Shown: positions 16,565 to 25,864, counted from the stretch's first letter. The stretch: DNA of 64,000 nucleotides from UBA8389 sp964472175 (GCA_964472175.1 CAYYJF010000003.1:1-64000); one strand, 5' to 3'. Made by a program: numbers and translations. The notes: generated by a model from the letters alone, not told the origin.

Positions 16565-18058
16565 ATGAAAACGAAATGGTACATATCAGTTTTGGCAGGC
16601 TTGATGCTGTTTGGAACAGCCCAAGCGCAATACAATTATGAGGATGATATTTATTATGACCCCACACAGAAACCGGTTTTTCAACAAAAAGCGGCTGTCA
16701 GCAAAACGGTTACAAAAAAAGTCTATACAACGACACCGTCGGGCAGAGATGTGGATGAATACAACAGACGAGAGCATACGGAATCGGTCATTGATGAAGA
16801 ACTTGCATACATCGAGGATCCCACTTTGATGGATACACTCGAAACAGGTCAACCTTTTGAATACTCCGAAAGAATCAGAAGGTTTCACAATAAAAAATTC
16901 AATACCCATATCACCGATGGTGCTTATCTGAACATTTATGTGGAAGATGCCGGTTATTCAGATGTCAACATTTATTATATCGATGGATATTCAAATGCCT
17001 GGATGAGTCCATTGTATTATGACTCCTATTATTATCCAAGAAACGGATGGAGTTTAAACAATTGGTACAGAGATAGATGGAATGTTTATTATGATCCCTG
17101 GACTTACAACTCCTGGGGATATTACGATCCTTGGTTCTCTGTTCAGTATCACAACAATTTTTGGTATGATCCCTGGTGGGGTTATAGCGGATACAGACCA
17201 TTGTATCCCTATGGGTATGATCCGTATACTTATGGGTATTACCAGGGGTATAATGACGGGTATTATGACAGAAACTACGGTGGTTATTATGGTGGATATT
17301 ACGGTCAAAGAAGATCCAATCGTGTTTTGTCCACCTCTCAAAGAGATTTTGTATCCAGAGTGGGAAGTGGATTGTCTTCAAGAAGCAGAACCATCTCCGG
17401 AGGACGTGTCATGAGTTCTGCCAATTCAAGGACGATGTCGAATTCCGGAATCAGTAGAACGATATCAACAGATTCCCGCAATGCATCAACCATAAACTCA
17501 AATCGCTCTGGAATCCAATCTGTTAGCAGATCGGCAACCCTCAATTCAAACAATAATGTGTCTACGCAAAGCCGAAGCACACAACCTTCCATTTACACCA
17601 GAACGACAAGAAGTGCTTCAACAGGCACAAACAATCAGGTGATTCCATCATCAAATGGTTCCGTTTCTACACCCACTCGTAGTCAAACAATAAACAACAC
17701 TGTTAGAACACCCGCGAGCAGCCAGTCTACGAATGGTACTGTAACCACTCCGACACGTAGTCAAACGACAACAACAGTGATTAGACCGGCATCAAGTAGC
17801 CAAACAACGCCATCAAGCACCTCCATTTCCAGAAGTTCATCAANNNNNNNNNNNNNNNNNNNNNNNNNNNNNNNNNNNNNNNNNNNNNNNNNNNNNNNNN
17901 NNNNNNNNNNNNNNNNNNNNNNNNNNNNNNNNNNNNNNNNNNNCACAAGATCGAGTACGAGTACTTCAAGCAGCTCCTCAAGCTCAAGAAGCAGCTCCTC
18001 AAGCTCAAGTAGTTCCGGTTCATCACGTACCAGTACCATCAGTGGGGGTAGAAGATAA
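16565..18058 (+). CDS. secreted low-complexity protein, Tyr/Trp/Gly-rich then Ser/Thr/Arg-rich (contains a gap)
   Basis: No recognised family. A signal peptide (MKTKWYISVLAGLMLFGTAQAQ) leads to residues 25-130, an ordinary charged region. Residues about 135-255 are packed with Tyr, Trp, Asp and Gly (YYDPWTYNSWGYYDPWF and similar), and from about 260 to the end the protein is mostly Ser, Thr, Arg and Asn. The composition suggests an extracytoplasmic, surface-attached or matrix protein; no lipobox or T9SS C-terminal domain is visible. A 100-N placeholder (17844-17943) lies in the serine-rich tail next to an exact 21-base tandem repeat, so the tail length is uncertain. After the gap the frame ends SRTSTISGGRR, continuing the Ser/Arg theme, so the frame there is plausible. 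The OmpP1-like gene follows 23 bases later, probably co-transcribed. Confidence 0.7.
   Translation: MKTKWYISVLAGLMLFGTAQAQYNYEDDIYYDPTQKPVFQQKAAVSKTVTKKVYTTTPSGRDVDEYNRREHTESVIDEELAYIEDPTLMDTLETGQPFEYSERIRRFHNKKFNTHITDGAYLNIYVEDAGYSDVNIYYIDGYSNAWMSPLYYDSYYYPRNGWSLNNWYRDRWNVYYDPWTYNSWGYYDPWFSVQYHNNFWYDPWWGYSGYRPLYPYGYDPYTYGYYQGYNDGYYDRNYGGYYGGYYGQRRSNRVLSTSQRDFVSRVGSGLSSRSRTISGGRVMSSANSRTMSNSGISRTISTDSRNASTINSNRSGIQSVSRSATLNSNNNVSTQSRSTQPSIYTRTTRSASTGTNNQVIPSSNGSVSTPTRSQTINNTVRTPASSQSTNGTVTTPTRSQTTTTVIRPASSSQTTPSSTSISRSSSXXXXXXXXXXXXXXXXXXXXXXXXXXXXXXXXXXTRSSTSTSSSSSSSRSSSSSSSSSGSSRTSTISGGRR
17844..17943. other. assembly gap (100 N placeholder)
   Basis: Exactly 100 N in the serine-codon-rich repeat region of the secreted protein; the true length is unknown. 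Confidence 0.98.
17968..18009 (+). repeat. two exact 21-base tandem repeats coding for serines
   Basis: The 21-base unit beginning AAGCAGCTCCTC occurs twice head to tail (17968-17988 and 17989-18009), right after the gap. More copies may be hidden in the gap, which would make the serine tract length-variable. Confidence 0.85.
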
Positions 18059-18081
18059 ATGAAATGTATAAATCATCTTTT

Positions 18082-19584
18082 ATGAAAAAATATGTATATC
18101 TGTGCATTTGTAGTTTATTCAGTTTGACAAGTTATTCCCAGGCTGAATTTGACGTATTGCGAATGTCACAATCAGACATTATGGGTACGGCCAGATATGT
18201 GTCCTTATCGGGTGCCTTCAATGCCCTGGGCGGAGATTTATCTTCTATATCGAACAATCCAGCCGGAATTGGGATTTACAGATCGTCTGAATTGTCAATA
18301 TCGCCTGTAATTAAAGGAGATTTCACAGAAACGGTGATGGATGGTGGCAGTCCTTATGCAACAGAAATCAGAAAATTTGGATTGAATAATTTAGGATTCG
18401 TAAGCTCGTTCAAAACCTATGAAGGTTCACCAGTGTCCAATTTAAACTTTGGTTTCACTTGGAACAGGGTTGCAGATTTCAATCAAACGACCTTAACCTA
18501 TGCTTTCGATCGTCCTGTTTCTTTACTGGACAGAATTGTTCAATTGGAAAATGACAACATCCCGTATCAAATGCATACGTCTTTTTTTGACTATGCAGAC
18601 GGTGTCCATTTGATTCAATCGAACAGTCAGGGTACTGCTTATGAAACGCCACTAGATTTGAATGAAACGACCAACAGCAGCCTGTTGTTGGAAGAAACGG
18701 GTGGCATTAATTTGTATAACATTTCTTTGGGTGGAGACTTTTCACATCAATTTTATTTTGGAGGCGCTTTGGGCATTCAAAATGTACATTATGAAAGAAA
18801 CAGTTCCTATATCGAGGAATACCAGCTCGGAGGTGCCAGCGAACTGAGAAACGCATTGAAAACAACAGGTGCCGGAATACAATTTCAACTTGGTATGATT
18901 TTGAGACCTGATCAAAATTGGCGCGTTGGAACTTCTTATTATTCGGGTACCGCTTATTATTTGACCGATGTTTTTCAAGCGTCTATGGCCTCTCAAGGTT
19001 TCACAGACCCCTCGACTGGCTTTGATTACACGCCAGATCCTGTTTTCGTGGGTTCGGAAACCACCGTCGATTATATCGTTCAAACGCCTTCAAAATGGAC
19101 ATTTGGAGTGGCTTATTTGTTTGGAAAAAATGGTTTGGTTAGTTTGGATGTGGATTATTTAAACAACAAAAATCATACCTATAAAAATGATAACGGATTC
19201 ATTATCGATGAGGTGAATGATTTTTTTGCATTGGATTTTGCAAAAACGCTGAATGCCAGACTGGGTGCTGAATGGCGTGTCACAGAAGATTTTAGTCTGC
19301 GCGCGGGTGGAGCTTATTATGGATCTCCTTTGGTCTCAGGATTAGAAGGATTGGACATTGCCACTCCATACGTGAGGCCTGAATTTTCAATGCTCAGAGA
19401 TACCTATTATGCATCCTACGGTGTAGGCTACCGCTCGGGTCCTTACTATTTTGATCTTGCTGTCCAACAAAAATATGTCAACGAAAACCTGTTTCACTTT
19501 GTGGATGATAGCCGGTACGATGATTTTGCTGTTGTCACCAGAAAAAAGGTCAACATGGTCTTCTCTATGGGCGTGAAATTTTAA
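18082..19584 (+). CDS. OmpP1/FadL/TodX-like outer membrane transporter
   Basis: Outer-membrane beta-barrel of the FadL/toluene-porin family, which lets hydrophobic molecules cross the outer membrane. 500 aa. Signal peptide from the ATG at 18082 (MKKYVYLCICSLFSLTSYSQ), then the N-terminal hatch signature GTARYVSLSGAFNALGGDLSSISNNPAGIGIYR, which is diagnostic, and a long run of amphipathic strands ending in Phe (VNMVFSMGVKF), as outer-membrane barrels usually do. The in-frame ATG at 18064 would extend the signal peptide and is less likely. Substrate not predictable; Bacteroidota copies are sometimes called hemin receptors without proof. Its stop overlaps that of convergent uvrB. Confidence 0.85.
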   Translation: MKKYVYLCICSLFSLTSYSQAEFDVLRMSQSDIMGTARYVSLSGAFNALGGDLSSISNNPAGIGIYRSSELSISPVIKGDFTETVMDGGSPYATEIRKFGLNNLGFVSSFKTYEGSPVSNLNFGFTWNRVADFNQTTLTYAFDRPVSLLDRIVQLENDNIPYQMHTSFFDYADGVHLIQSNSQGTAYETPLDLNETTNSSLLLEETGGINLYNISLGGDFSHQFYFGGALGIQNVHYERNSSYIEEYQLGGASELRNALKTTGAGIQFQLGMILRPDQNWRVGTSYYSGTAYYLTDVFQASMASQGFTDPSTGFDYTPDPVFVGSETTVDYIVQTPSKWTFGVAYLFGKNGLVSLDVDYLNNKNHTYKNDNGFIIDEVNDFFALDFAKTLNARLGAEWRVTEDFSLRAGGAYYGSPLVSGLEGLDIATPYVRPEFSMLRDTYYASYGVGYRSGPYYFDLAVQQKYVNENLFHFVDDSRYDDFAVVTRKKVNMVFSMGVKF

Positions 19585-21608
19585 TCTTCAACAGGAGAAT
19601 TGTTTTCTCCGAGAAGCAATGCTTCCAGTCGCAATGCTTCATCCCGATATTGAGCCGCTTCAAGAAAATCCAATCTTTTAGCGGCTTCTTTCATGGATTT
19701 TTTGGCCTTATCCATGGCTTTTCTCAACTGTACCTCGCTCATATTGCGCAATATCGGATCGGCAGCAACACTCACGGTAGTCGGTTCAATATAGGCCTGA
19801 GGTTCTGTTTGCTGAACAGCGGTAACAATAGAATTGTTGAAATCTTTTACAATGGCGGTTGGAATGATGCCATGTAATTCATTATAGGCCATCTGCTTGG
19901 CTCTTCTTCTATTGGTTTCATCGATGGTCATCTTCATGCTTTTCGTCATTTTGTCTGCGTACATGATGACTTTCCCCTCCAAATGCCTGGCAGCTCTTCC
20001 TGAAGTTTGGGTTAATGAACGGTGGTTCCGTAAGAATCCCTCCTTGTCGGCATCTAAAATGGCGACCAATGAAACTTCGGGCAAATCCAAACCTTCCCTC
20101 AACAAATTGACGCCAATAAGCACATCATATACGCCCTTTCTCAAATCTTCCAAAATGCGCACTCTGTCCATGGTATCTACATCAGAATGAATATAACTAC
20201 AGCGAATACCCAGTCCATCCATATAGGAAGACAGCTCTTCGGCCATTCGCTTCGTCAAAGTGGTGACCAAAACCCGCTGTTTTTTTTCGATGCGGATTTG
20301 AATTTCTTCCATCAAATCATCCACTTGATGTTTGCTGGGTTTGACCACAATTTCAGGATCAATGAGCCCTGTGGGGCGAATCAACTGTTCAACGACGACA
20401 CCTTCCGATTTTTCCAATTCGTAATCACCCGGAGTTGCACTTACGTAGATGATTTGTTTTTGAACTTCTTCAAACTCTTCAAAACTCAGGGGTCTGTTAT
20501 CGATGGCTGCAGGAAGTCTGAAGCCGTATTCAACCAGGTTTTGTTTCCTGGCTCTGTCTCCGCCCCACATCGCACGCAACTGGGGTAGGGTGACATGGCT
20601 TTCATCCAGTATCATCAGAAAATTGTCCGGAAAGAAATCCAGCAAGCAGAAAGGCCTGTCGCCAGGTTCCCGGCCGTCAAAATATCTGGAATAATTTTCA
20701 ATGCCAGAGCAATAGCCCAATTCTTTGATCATTTCAACATCATAGGTAACGCGCTCCTGCAAGCGTTTGGCTTCATACATTTTACCGATTGAAATGAAAA
20801 ACTGTACCTGCTTTTCCAAATCCTGTAAAATTTGTTCGATGCCCGAGGCAATACGTTCTTTGCTTGTCACAAATAAATTGGCAGGAAATATTCGGTAAGA
20901 ATCTAAGGATGACACGGTTCTGTTTGTCATTGGATCCAACATAAGAATCTCTTCGATTTGGTTTCCCCAAAAAACGACCCGTAAAATGGTGTCTGCATAA
21001 GCGAGAAAAACATCAACGGTATCTCCCTTTACCCGAAAATTACCGTGCTTCAAATCAATTTCATTGCGTGAATACAGAATATCCACCAACTTGCGCAAAA
21101 AGACATTCCGATCCAGAAACTGACCTTTTTTGATGTCAACCAGCGTTTTGTTAAAATCTTCGGGATTTCCGATTCCATAAATACATGAAACAGAAGACAC
21201 TATAATGACATCACTTCTGCCGGAAAGCAAAGAGGTCGTAGCCGATAAACGTAACTTTTCTATTTCAGCATTGATCGATAAATCTTTTTCAATATAGGTA
21301 TCGGTGGTAGGCAAATACGCCTCGGGTTGATAATAATCGTAATAGGAGACATAGTATTCAACCGCATTTTCGGGGAAAAAGTTTTTAAACTCTCCATACA
21401 ATTGCGCGGCCAATGTTTTGTTGTGGCTTAACACCAGGGTCGGACGCTGAATTTCCTGCACGACATTGGCCATGGTAAAGGTTTTCCCCGAGCCGGTCAC
21501 CCCCAATAGTGTCTGATAGGGCAATCCTTGCCTGATGCTTTCGCACAGTTGCCTGATGGCTTCAGGTTGATCGCCTGTCGGAACAAAGTTTGACTGAAGT
21601 TTGAACAT
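19581..21608 (-). CDS. uvrB: excinuclease ABC subunit UvrB
   Basis: Damage-verifying helicase-like subunit of nucleotide excision repair; cytoplasmic. 675 aa, usual length. Walker A GVTGSGKT (36-43), the beta-hairpin YYVSYYDYYQPEAYLP that inserts between strands, the DESHVTLPQ Walker B region, helicase motifs LREGLDLPEVSLVAILDADKEG and QTSGRAARH, and a C-terminal UVR motif (KAMDKAKKSMKEAAKRLDFL) that contacts UvrC and UvrA. uvrA lies about 7.4 kb away at 29030 on the other strand. Confidence 0.97.
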   Translation of the reverse strand: MFKLQSNFVPTGDQPEAIRQLCESIRQGLPYQTLLGVTGSGKTFTMANVVQEIQRPTLVLSHNKTLAAQLYGEFKNFFPENAVEYYVSYYDYYQPEAYLPTTDTYIEKDLSINAEIEKLRLSATTSLLSGRSDVIIVSSVSCIYGIGNPEDFNKTLVDIKKGQFLDRNVFLRKLVDILYSRNEIDLKHGNFRVKGDTVDVFLAYADTILRVVFWGNQIEEILMLDPMTNRTVSSLDSYRIFPANLFVTSKERIASGIEQILQDLEKQVQFFISIGKMYEAKRLQERVTYDVEMIKELGYCSGIENYSRYFDGREPGDRPFCLLDFFPDNFLMILDESHVTLPQLRAMWGGDRARKQNLVEYGFRLPAAIDNRPLSFEEFEEVQKQIIYVSATPGDYELEKSEGVVVEQLIRPTGLIDPEIVVKPSKHQVDDLMEEIQIRIEKKQRVLVTTLTKRMAEELSSYMDGLGIRCSYIHSDVDTMDRVRILEDLRKGVYDVLIGVNLLREGLDLPEVSLVAILDADKEGFLRNHRSLTQTSGRAARHLEGKVIMYADKMTKSMKMTIDETNRRRAKQMAYNELHGIIPTAIVKDFNNSIVTAVQQTEPQAYIEPTTVSVAADPILRNMSEVQLRKAMDKAKKSMKEAAKRLDFLEAAQYRDEALRLEALLLGENNSPVED

Positions 21609-21625
21609 ATGGGTGGTATAATCAA

Positions 21626-21633
21626 CAAAGATA
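21626..21633 (-). promoter_or_regulatory. -7 element of the uvrB promoter
   Basis: The minus strand reads TATCTTTG, matching TAnnTTTG, 17 bases upstream of the uvrB ATG. No TTG at -33, and no SOS-type operator that I recognise. Confidence 0.45.
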
Positions 21634-21725
21634 CGTGAGAATGATGAATTAATGTGGTTTCTGATTGATGCATTTTAAAAATATGACTTTCTTTGCATAT
21701 TAATATGGACTTTATCTAAGATGTC

Positions 21726-23030
21726 ATGAGCATGATCTGGAATGTTAGCGACGAATGCATGCCACGCGAACAAATGCGTGCGGTTCAGGAAAAACGGTTG
21801 AAAGCAACGGTTGAACGGGTTTATTACAATTCGCCTTTTTACAGGGCTAAAATGCAGGAAATCGGGATTACGCCAAACGACATCACTTCTCTGGAAGACA
21901 TTACCAAATTGCCTTTTACAACCAAAACGGATTTGAGAGATCAGTATCCTTTTGGTTTGTTTTCTGCACCCATGTCGGAAATTGTTCGCCTACATGCTTC
22001 CTCTGGTACAACAGGAAAGCCCATTGTTGCAGGTTATACCAGAAAAGATTTGAGCATTTGGTCAGAAGTCATGGCACGCACTTTTGCAGGCGGTGGCTGC
22101 GACAGAAACGACATCTTTCAGATTGCATACGGATATGGCTTATTCACAGGAGGTTTGGGAGCACATTATGGCGCCGAGCTACTGGGTTCATCGGTGATTC
22201 CCATTTCTTCAGGCAATACAGAAAAGCAAATTCAGTTGATGACAGACTTCGGTTCAACAGCTTTGTGTGCTACACCCTCGTATGCTTTGTATCTGGCTGA
22301 AGCCATTCAGGATATGGGTGTACGAGACAAACTCAAATTGAAAGTGGGCTTTTTCGGTGCTGAACCGTGGACAGAAGAAATGCGGAAAGAACTTGAGGAC
22401 AAACTCAACATCAAAGCCTATGACATTTTTGGTTTGACCGAAATCATTGGCCCTGGCGTTGCCTATAATTGCAGTGAACAAAAAGGTATGCACATCAATG
22501 AAGACCATTTTTATCCGGAAATTATTGATCCGGTGACACTTCAGCCTCTTGAAATTGGCAAAGTAGGAGAGTTGGTCTTTACGTCCATTTCCAAAGAAGG
22601 CATGCCGGTATTGAGATACCGTACCAAAGATTTGACTTCCTTGTTTTATGATACATGTTCCTGCGGAAGAACGAGTATTCGAATGAATAAAATCATGGGT
22701 AGGAGCGATGACATGCTTATCATCAGAGGTGTCAACGTTTTCCCATCTCAAATCGAAAGCGTATTGCTGGAATTTGGAGAAACCGCGCCACATTACCATT
22801 TGTATGTTGACAGGGAAAACAACACCGACACTTTCGAAGTGCACGTAGAATTGCGCCCTGAAAACTTTACAGACGACATGAGTTCCATGCTGGGGCTTGC
22901 AAAACGTATTGAACAACGCATTCTAAGTGTAGTTGGCATTCACGCCAAAGTCAAATTGGTTGAACCAAGATCCATTGAGCGTTCGATTGGAAAAGCCAAG
23001 CGAGTTACAGACAAACGTAAACTGTATTAA
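21726..23030 (+). CDS. paaK: phenylacetate--CoA ligase family protein
   Basis: AMP-forming acyl-CoA ligase of the PaaK family, activating phenylacetate or related aryl acids. 434 aa, usual length. The P-loop motif HASSGTTGKPIVAGYT, a DIFGLTEIIGPGVAYNC adenylate-binding stretch, RYRTKDL, and the C-terminal lid IMGRSDDMLIIRGVNVFPSQIE are all present. Four cysteines are spread along the chain. An ACT-domain gene follows after 3 bases, a pairing common in anaerobes that oxidise aromatic amino acids through 2-oxoacid ferredoxin oxidoreductases; those oxidoreductase genes are not in this window. Start is ATG at 21726. Confidence 0.9.
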   Translation: MSMIWNVSDECMPREQMRAVQEKRLKATVERVYYNSPFYRAKMQEIGITPNDITSLEDITKLPFTTKTDLRDQYPFGLFSAPMSEIVRLHASSGTTGKPIVAGYTRKDLSIWSEVMARTFAGGGCDRNDIFQIAYGYGLFTGGLGAHYGAELLGSSVIPISSGNTEKQIQLMTDFGSTALCATPSYALYLAEAIQDMGVRDKLKLKVGFFGAEPWTEEMRKELEDKLNIKAYDIFGLTEIIGPGVAYNCSEQKGMHINEDHFYPEIIDPVTLQPLEIGKVGELVFTSISKEGMPVLRYRTKDLTSLFYDTCSCGRTSIRMNKIMGRSDDMLIIRGVNVFPSQIESVLLEFGETAPHYHLYVDRENNTDTFEVHVELRPENFTDDMSSMLGLAKRIEQRILSVVGIHAKVKLVEPRSIERSIGKAKRVTDKRKLY

Positions 23031-23033
23031 ATC

Positions 23034-23471
23034 ATGAATGAACCTTTGATTATCAAGCAATTGTCAATTTTCCTGGAAAACAAAACCGGACGTTTGACAG
23101 ATGTTACCCGTTTGTTGGCCAAGGCCAACATCAACATTGCGGCATTCAGTATGGCAGAATCATCAGATTTCGGCATCATGCGCGTTGTCTTATCCGACCC
23201 CATTTCAGCCAAAACTTTGTTGACAGACAATGGGTTTACAGTGACATTGAGCGATGTGGTGTGTTTGTATGTTCCAAACACGCCAGGGACACTTTCTGAA
23301 GCATTGTTGGTCCTTTCAGAACACAATGTGGCCATTGATTACATGTATGCTTTTGCCATGGATGATGTGGCCCGTGTGGTGATTCGCCCCAACGAAATCG
23401 ACACTTGTATGAAAGTCTTGACGCAATCCAATCTGAAGCTGGTTTCAGCAAAAGACATGTATTTCTTTTAA
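23034..23471 (+). CDS. tandem ACT-domain protein, partner of PaaK
   Basis: 145 aa made of two ACT domains (about 4-70 and 73-140): IKQLSIFLENKTGRLTDVTRLL and VCLYVPNTPGTLSEALLVL carry the ligand-loop Gly of the fold. ACT domains bind amino acids and regulate neighbouring enzymes. Located 3 bases after paaK, so it probably senses an aromatic amino acid and modulates the ligase or its pathway (inference). No catalytic domain. Confidence 0.85.
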   Translation: MNEPLIIKQLSIFLENKTGRLTDVTRLLAKANINIAAFSMAESSDFGIMRVVLSDPISAKTLLTDNGFTVTLSDVVCLYVPNTPGTLSEALLVLSEHNVAIDYMYAFAMDDVARVVIRPNEIDTCMKVLTQSNLKLVSAKDMYFF

Positions 23472-23530
23472 CGTTTTCAGGATTGATGTTAAAAATGGCT
23501 TTATTACTTCGCCATTTGAATCGGAAATGT

Positions 23531-23538
23531 TACCTTTG
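23531..23538 (+). promoter_or_regulatory. -7 element of the bamD operon
   Basis: TACCTTTG matches TAnnTTTG, 41 bases upstream of the bamD ATG. No exact TTG at -33 (TTCG lies near it). Confidence 0.5.
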
Positions 23539-23579
23539 CCGTGCTTTTTGGAGTACCCTTTTTGCATGAACAACTGCTT

Positions 23580-24383
23580 ATGAAATTGAAATTATTTGTT
23601 GGTCTGATGCTGGCTGCATTGATGGTTTCTTGTTCTGAATACCAGAAATTGCTGGTAACCACAAACAACGAACTGAGATTGGAGCGTGCTGAGGCGTATT
23701 ATAACGAGAAAAAGTACAACAAAGTCGTAGAATTACTCGAAACTTATATTTCTTCTTACAGAAATTCAGAAAAGGGAGAGCTGGTTCTATATTTGGTAGC
23801 CAAATCACAATATAACAGCAAAAAATACAGCTACTGCATTGAACATTTTGAGAACATCTATAGAACCTACCCCAAAAGTCAATATGCAGAAGAAGCGCGT
23901 TTTCTAGCAGCAAAATCTGCTTTTCTGGTAACACCGGATCCTCGATTGACACAAGAGGAAACGGTTAAATCCATAAATATGTTGCGTCAATTTTTGGAAA
24001 TATATCCTGAAAGCGCCCACTCAGATGAGGTCGTTAAGATGGTTCAGGACTTGCAGGACAAATTGGTTTACAAACAGTTGTTATCCTGTCGATTGTATTT
24101 CAATCTTGGGAACTATATGGGGAACAACTATCAATCATGTGTGGTGACTGCCACGAATGCTTTGTTGGATTTTCCGGTTTCCAAATATCGCGAAGAATTG
24201 ATGTTTTTAATTTTGAAGTCCAAATACACGTTGGCAACGGAAAGTATTGAAGAACTAAAATTAGAACGTTATCGTTCTACCATCGATGAATATTATACCT
24301 TCATCAATGAAAATCCGAATGGCTCTTTAAAAAAAGATGCGGATCGTATTTTGAAAGAATGCAGAAAAATTATTAAAGAATAA
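23580..24383 (+). CDS. bamD: outer membrane protein assembly factor BamD
   Basis: Lipoprotein of the BAM complex that folds beta-barrels into the outer membrane. 267 aa from the ATG at 23580, giving a lipoprotein signal with lipobox LMVSC. TPR-like helices follow: AEAYYNEKKYNKVVELLETY, SEKGELVLYLVAKSQYNSKKYSYCIEHFENIYRTYPKSQYAEEARFL, and a later pair around residues 170-215. First gene of a probable operon with the omega subunit and DUF4293 genes, an order typical of Bacteroidota. Confidence 0.9.
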   Translation: MKLKLFVGLMLAALMVSCSEYQKLLVTTNNELRLERAEAYYNEKKYNKVVELLETYISSYRNSEKGELVLYLVAKSQYNSKKYSYCIEHFENIYRTYPKSQYAEEARFLAAKSAFLVTPDPRLTQEETVKSINMLRQFLEIYPESAHSDEVVKMVQDLQDKLVYKQLLSCRLYFNLGNYMGNNYQSCVVTATNALLDFPVSKYREELMFLILKSKYTLATESIEELKLERYRSTIDEYYTFINENPNGSLKKDADRILKECRKIIKE

Positions 24384-24394
24384 ATACACAAGAA

Positions 24395-24724
24395 ATGGAA
24401 TTAAAAAAGAATGTACCTGGCTCAACCATCACACGTGACATGAATGCATTGTGTGAAGATACCGGCAACGTATATGAAACCGTCAAAATTATTGCCAAGC
24501 GTTCCAATCAAATTTCAGTGGAAATGAAATCCGAATTGGAGAAGAAGCTACAAGAATTTGCTTCATACACAGATAATTTGGAAGAAGTTTTTGAAAATCG
24601 TGAGCAGATTGAGATTTCCCGTTATTATGAAAAACTTCCAAAAGCCACATTAATTGCAACTCAAGAGTATTTGGAAGAAAAAGTGTATCATAAAAATCCT
24701 GCTCGCGAAAAGCTCAAAAAATAA
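24395..24724 (+). CDS. rpoZ: DNA-directed RNA polymerase omega subunit (Rpb6-like)
   Basis: 109 aa. The core TGNVYETVKIIAKRSNQIS matches the omega/Rpb6 motif of Bacteroidota, which is divergent from the E. coli omega. A lineage-specific tail (EEVFENREQIEISRYYEKLPKATLIATQEYLEEK) follows. Omega stabilises the beta-prime subunit in RNA polymerase. Eleven bases after bamD and 1 base before the DUF4293 gene, so clearly in one operon. Confidence 0.82.
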   Translation: MELKKNVPGSTITRDMNALCEDTGNVYETVKIIAKRSNQISVEMKSELEKKLQEFASYTDNLEEVFENREQIEISRYYEKLPKATLIATQEYLEEKVYHKNPAREKLKK

Positions 24725-24725
24725 G

Positions 24726-25187
24726 ATGTTACAACGCATTCAAAGCATTTGGCTGCTCCTTTCAGCAGCCTTGTTGGTTGCTTTGTTTTTGGTTCCGTTT
24801 GGATATTTGGTTTTAGCCGATCAATCAATCATTCAGCTGGAAGCATTGAATAAAGTGGCTTTGCCATGGGATTCGATGTTAAATACCTGCACAAAATTTA
24901 TTGGTATTTTTAGCATTCATACCTTTGCTTTTTCTTTGATCGCTTTGTTTTTATTTAAAAACAGAAAAAGACAAAAGCGAGTGGTCTTTGTTTCGACCAT
25001 TTTCAAGGTACTGGTGCTGGTTTTCGTGGGTATTGCATTTTATCAGGACAGATCGCTGACAGAACTGACTTTCCATTTTCATTGGGCTGCTTTATTCCCA
25101 ATCATAGCAATCTTTTTTGATATACTGGCAGTTGTTGGAATCAACAAAGATGAAGCATTGATTCGTTCTTTGGATCGCATTCGTTGA
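24726..25187 (+). CDS. DUF4293 family membrane protein
   Basis: 153 aa with four predicted membrane helices (about 7-30, 55-78, 88-108, 118-138), an amphipathic start MLQRIQSIWLL and a basic loop KNRKRQKR. Matches DUF4293, a Bacteroidota family of unknown function that usually follows bamD and omega. The ATG at 24726 is preferred over the upstream in-frame ATG, which would overlap the omega gene by 71 bases. No function can be given. Confidence 0.75.
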   Translation: MLQRIQSIWLLLSAALLVALFLVPFGYLVLADQSIIQLEALNKVALPWDSMLNTCTKFIGIFSIHTFAFSLIALFLFKNRKRQKRVVFVSTIFKVLVLVFVGIAFYQDRSLTELTFHFHWAALFPIIAIFFDILAVVGINKDEALIRSLDRIR

Positions 25188-25198
25188 TTGCTCTATTT

Positions 25199-25864
25199 CT
25201 ATTCTGACAGACGGAACAAGAGGTATATTTTGGCTGTGACGGCATTCAGGCTTGAATTCACAAAGTCATTGCCAACTTCATCATGAAAAATGTTGGATAA
25301 ACTGTAAGCGTATCTGGCTTCCATTCCCAACGTTGCCCTTCCGGCTTCAAATTCGAGACCACCACCACCGAGAATTCCATATTGAAAGGGATTCTCGTAT
25401 TTTTTTCCGTGCTGAATCAAGGTCATGCCATTTCTGAATGTTTCGCGCTCTCCAAAAATATATTGGAAATCCGCCCCTGCATTGATGAAAAAACGAACGG
25501 CTTTTGATTGAACATACAAATGTGATAATAAAGGAACTTCAACGGTTTGCAAGGTTCTTGAATAGGAATAATCCGACCATTTTTTTGTTTGAAAATAATC
25601 TTCTTTCCATCCACGCTCAGCATAATTGCATTCCAGCTGCAATCCAAAGTTTTTTTCACTGACATATCTTAACGTAAGCCCTGCAGTATTTCCAAGGTTA
25701 TAAAACTTATCGACCATTTTTGGAACCATGATGATGGTTGAAGCCACTTTTCCCGCATTCAAACCTACATACCAATCATTTCGGGTGTTGTACTGACTCC
25801 AGGCTGGGAACAGACAGCCACCCAACATGACCATCACTAAAAAATGTTTCATCGAAAAATTCAT
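25199..25864 (-). CDS. PorT-like outer membrane beta-barrel protein
   Basis: 221 aa outer-membrane barrel of the PorT/OMP_b-brl_2 type. Signal peptide ending FPAWSQ, then alternating strands: NDWYVGLNAGKVAS, NTAGLTLRYVSEKNFGLQLECNYAERGWKEDY, SYSRTLQTVEVPLLSHLYV, RFFINAGADFQYIFGERE, and a C-terminal strand ending LLFRLSE. Start ATG 25864 (MNFSMKHF); the internal ATG at 25852 also leaves a good signal. It follows the LysM/receptor-like gene by 16 bases on the same strand, so they may work together. Whether it is the type IX secretion factor PorT itself or a general member is undecided. Confidence 0.75.
   Translation of the reverse strand: MNFSMKHFLVMVMLGGCLFPAWSQYNTRNDWYVGLNAGKVASTIIMVPKMVDKFYNLGNTAGLTLRYVSEKNFGLQLECNYAERGWKEDYFQTKKWSDYSYSRTLQTVEVPLLSHLYVQSKAVRFFINAGADFQYIFGERETFRNGMTLIQHGKKYENPFQYGILGGGGLEFEAGRATLGMEARYAYSLSNIFHDEVGNDFVNSSLNAVTAKIYLLFRLSE

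Noticed and set aside
17601..18009. CRISPR-like repeats in the Ser/Thr region
   Set aside because: Repeats are codon-level, without constant-length spacers; only one exact 21-base tandem pair is present.
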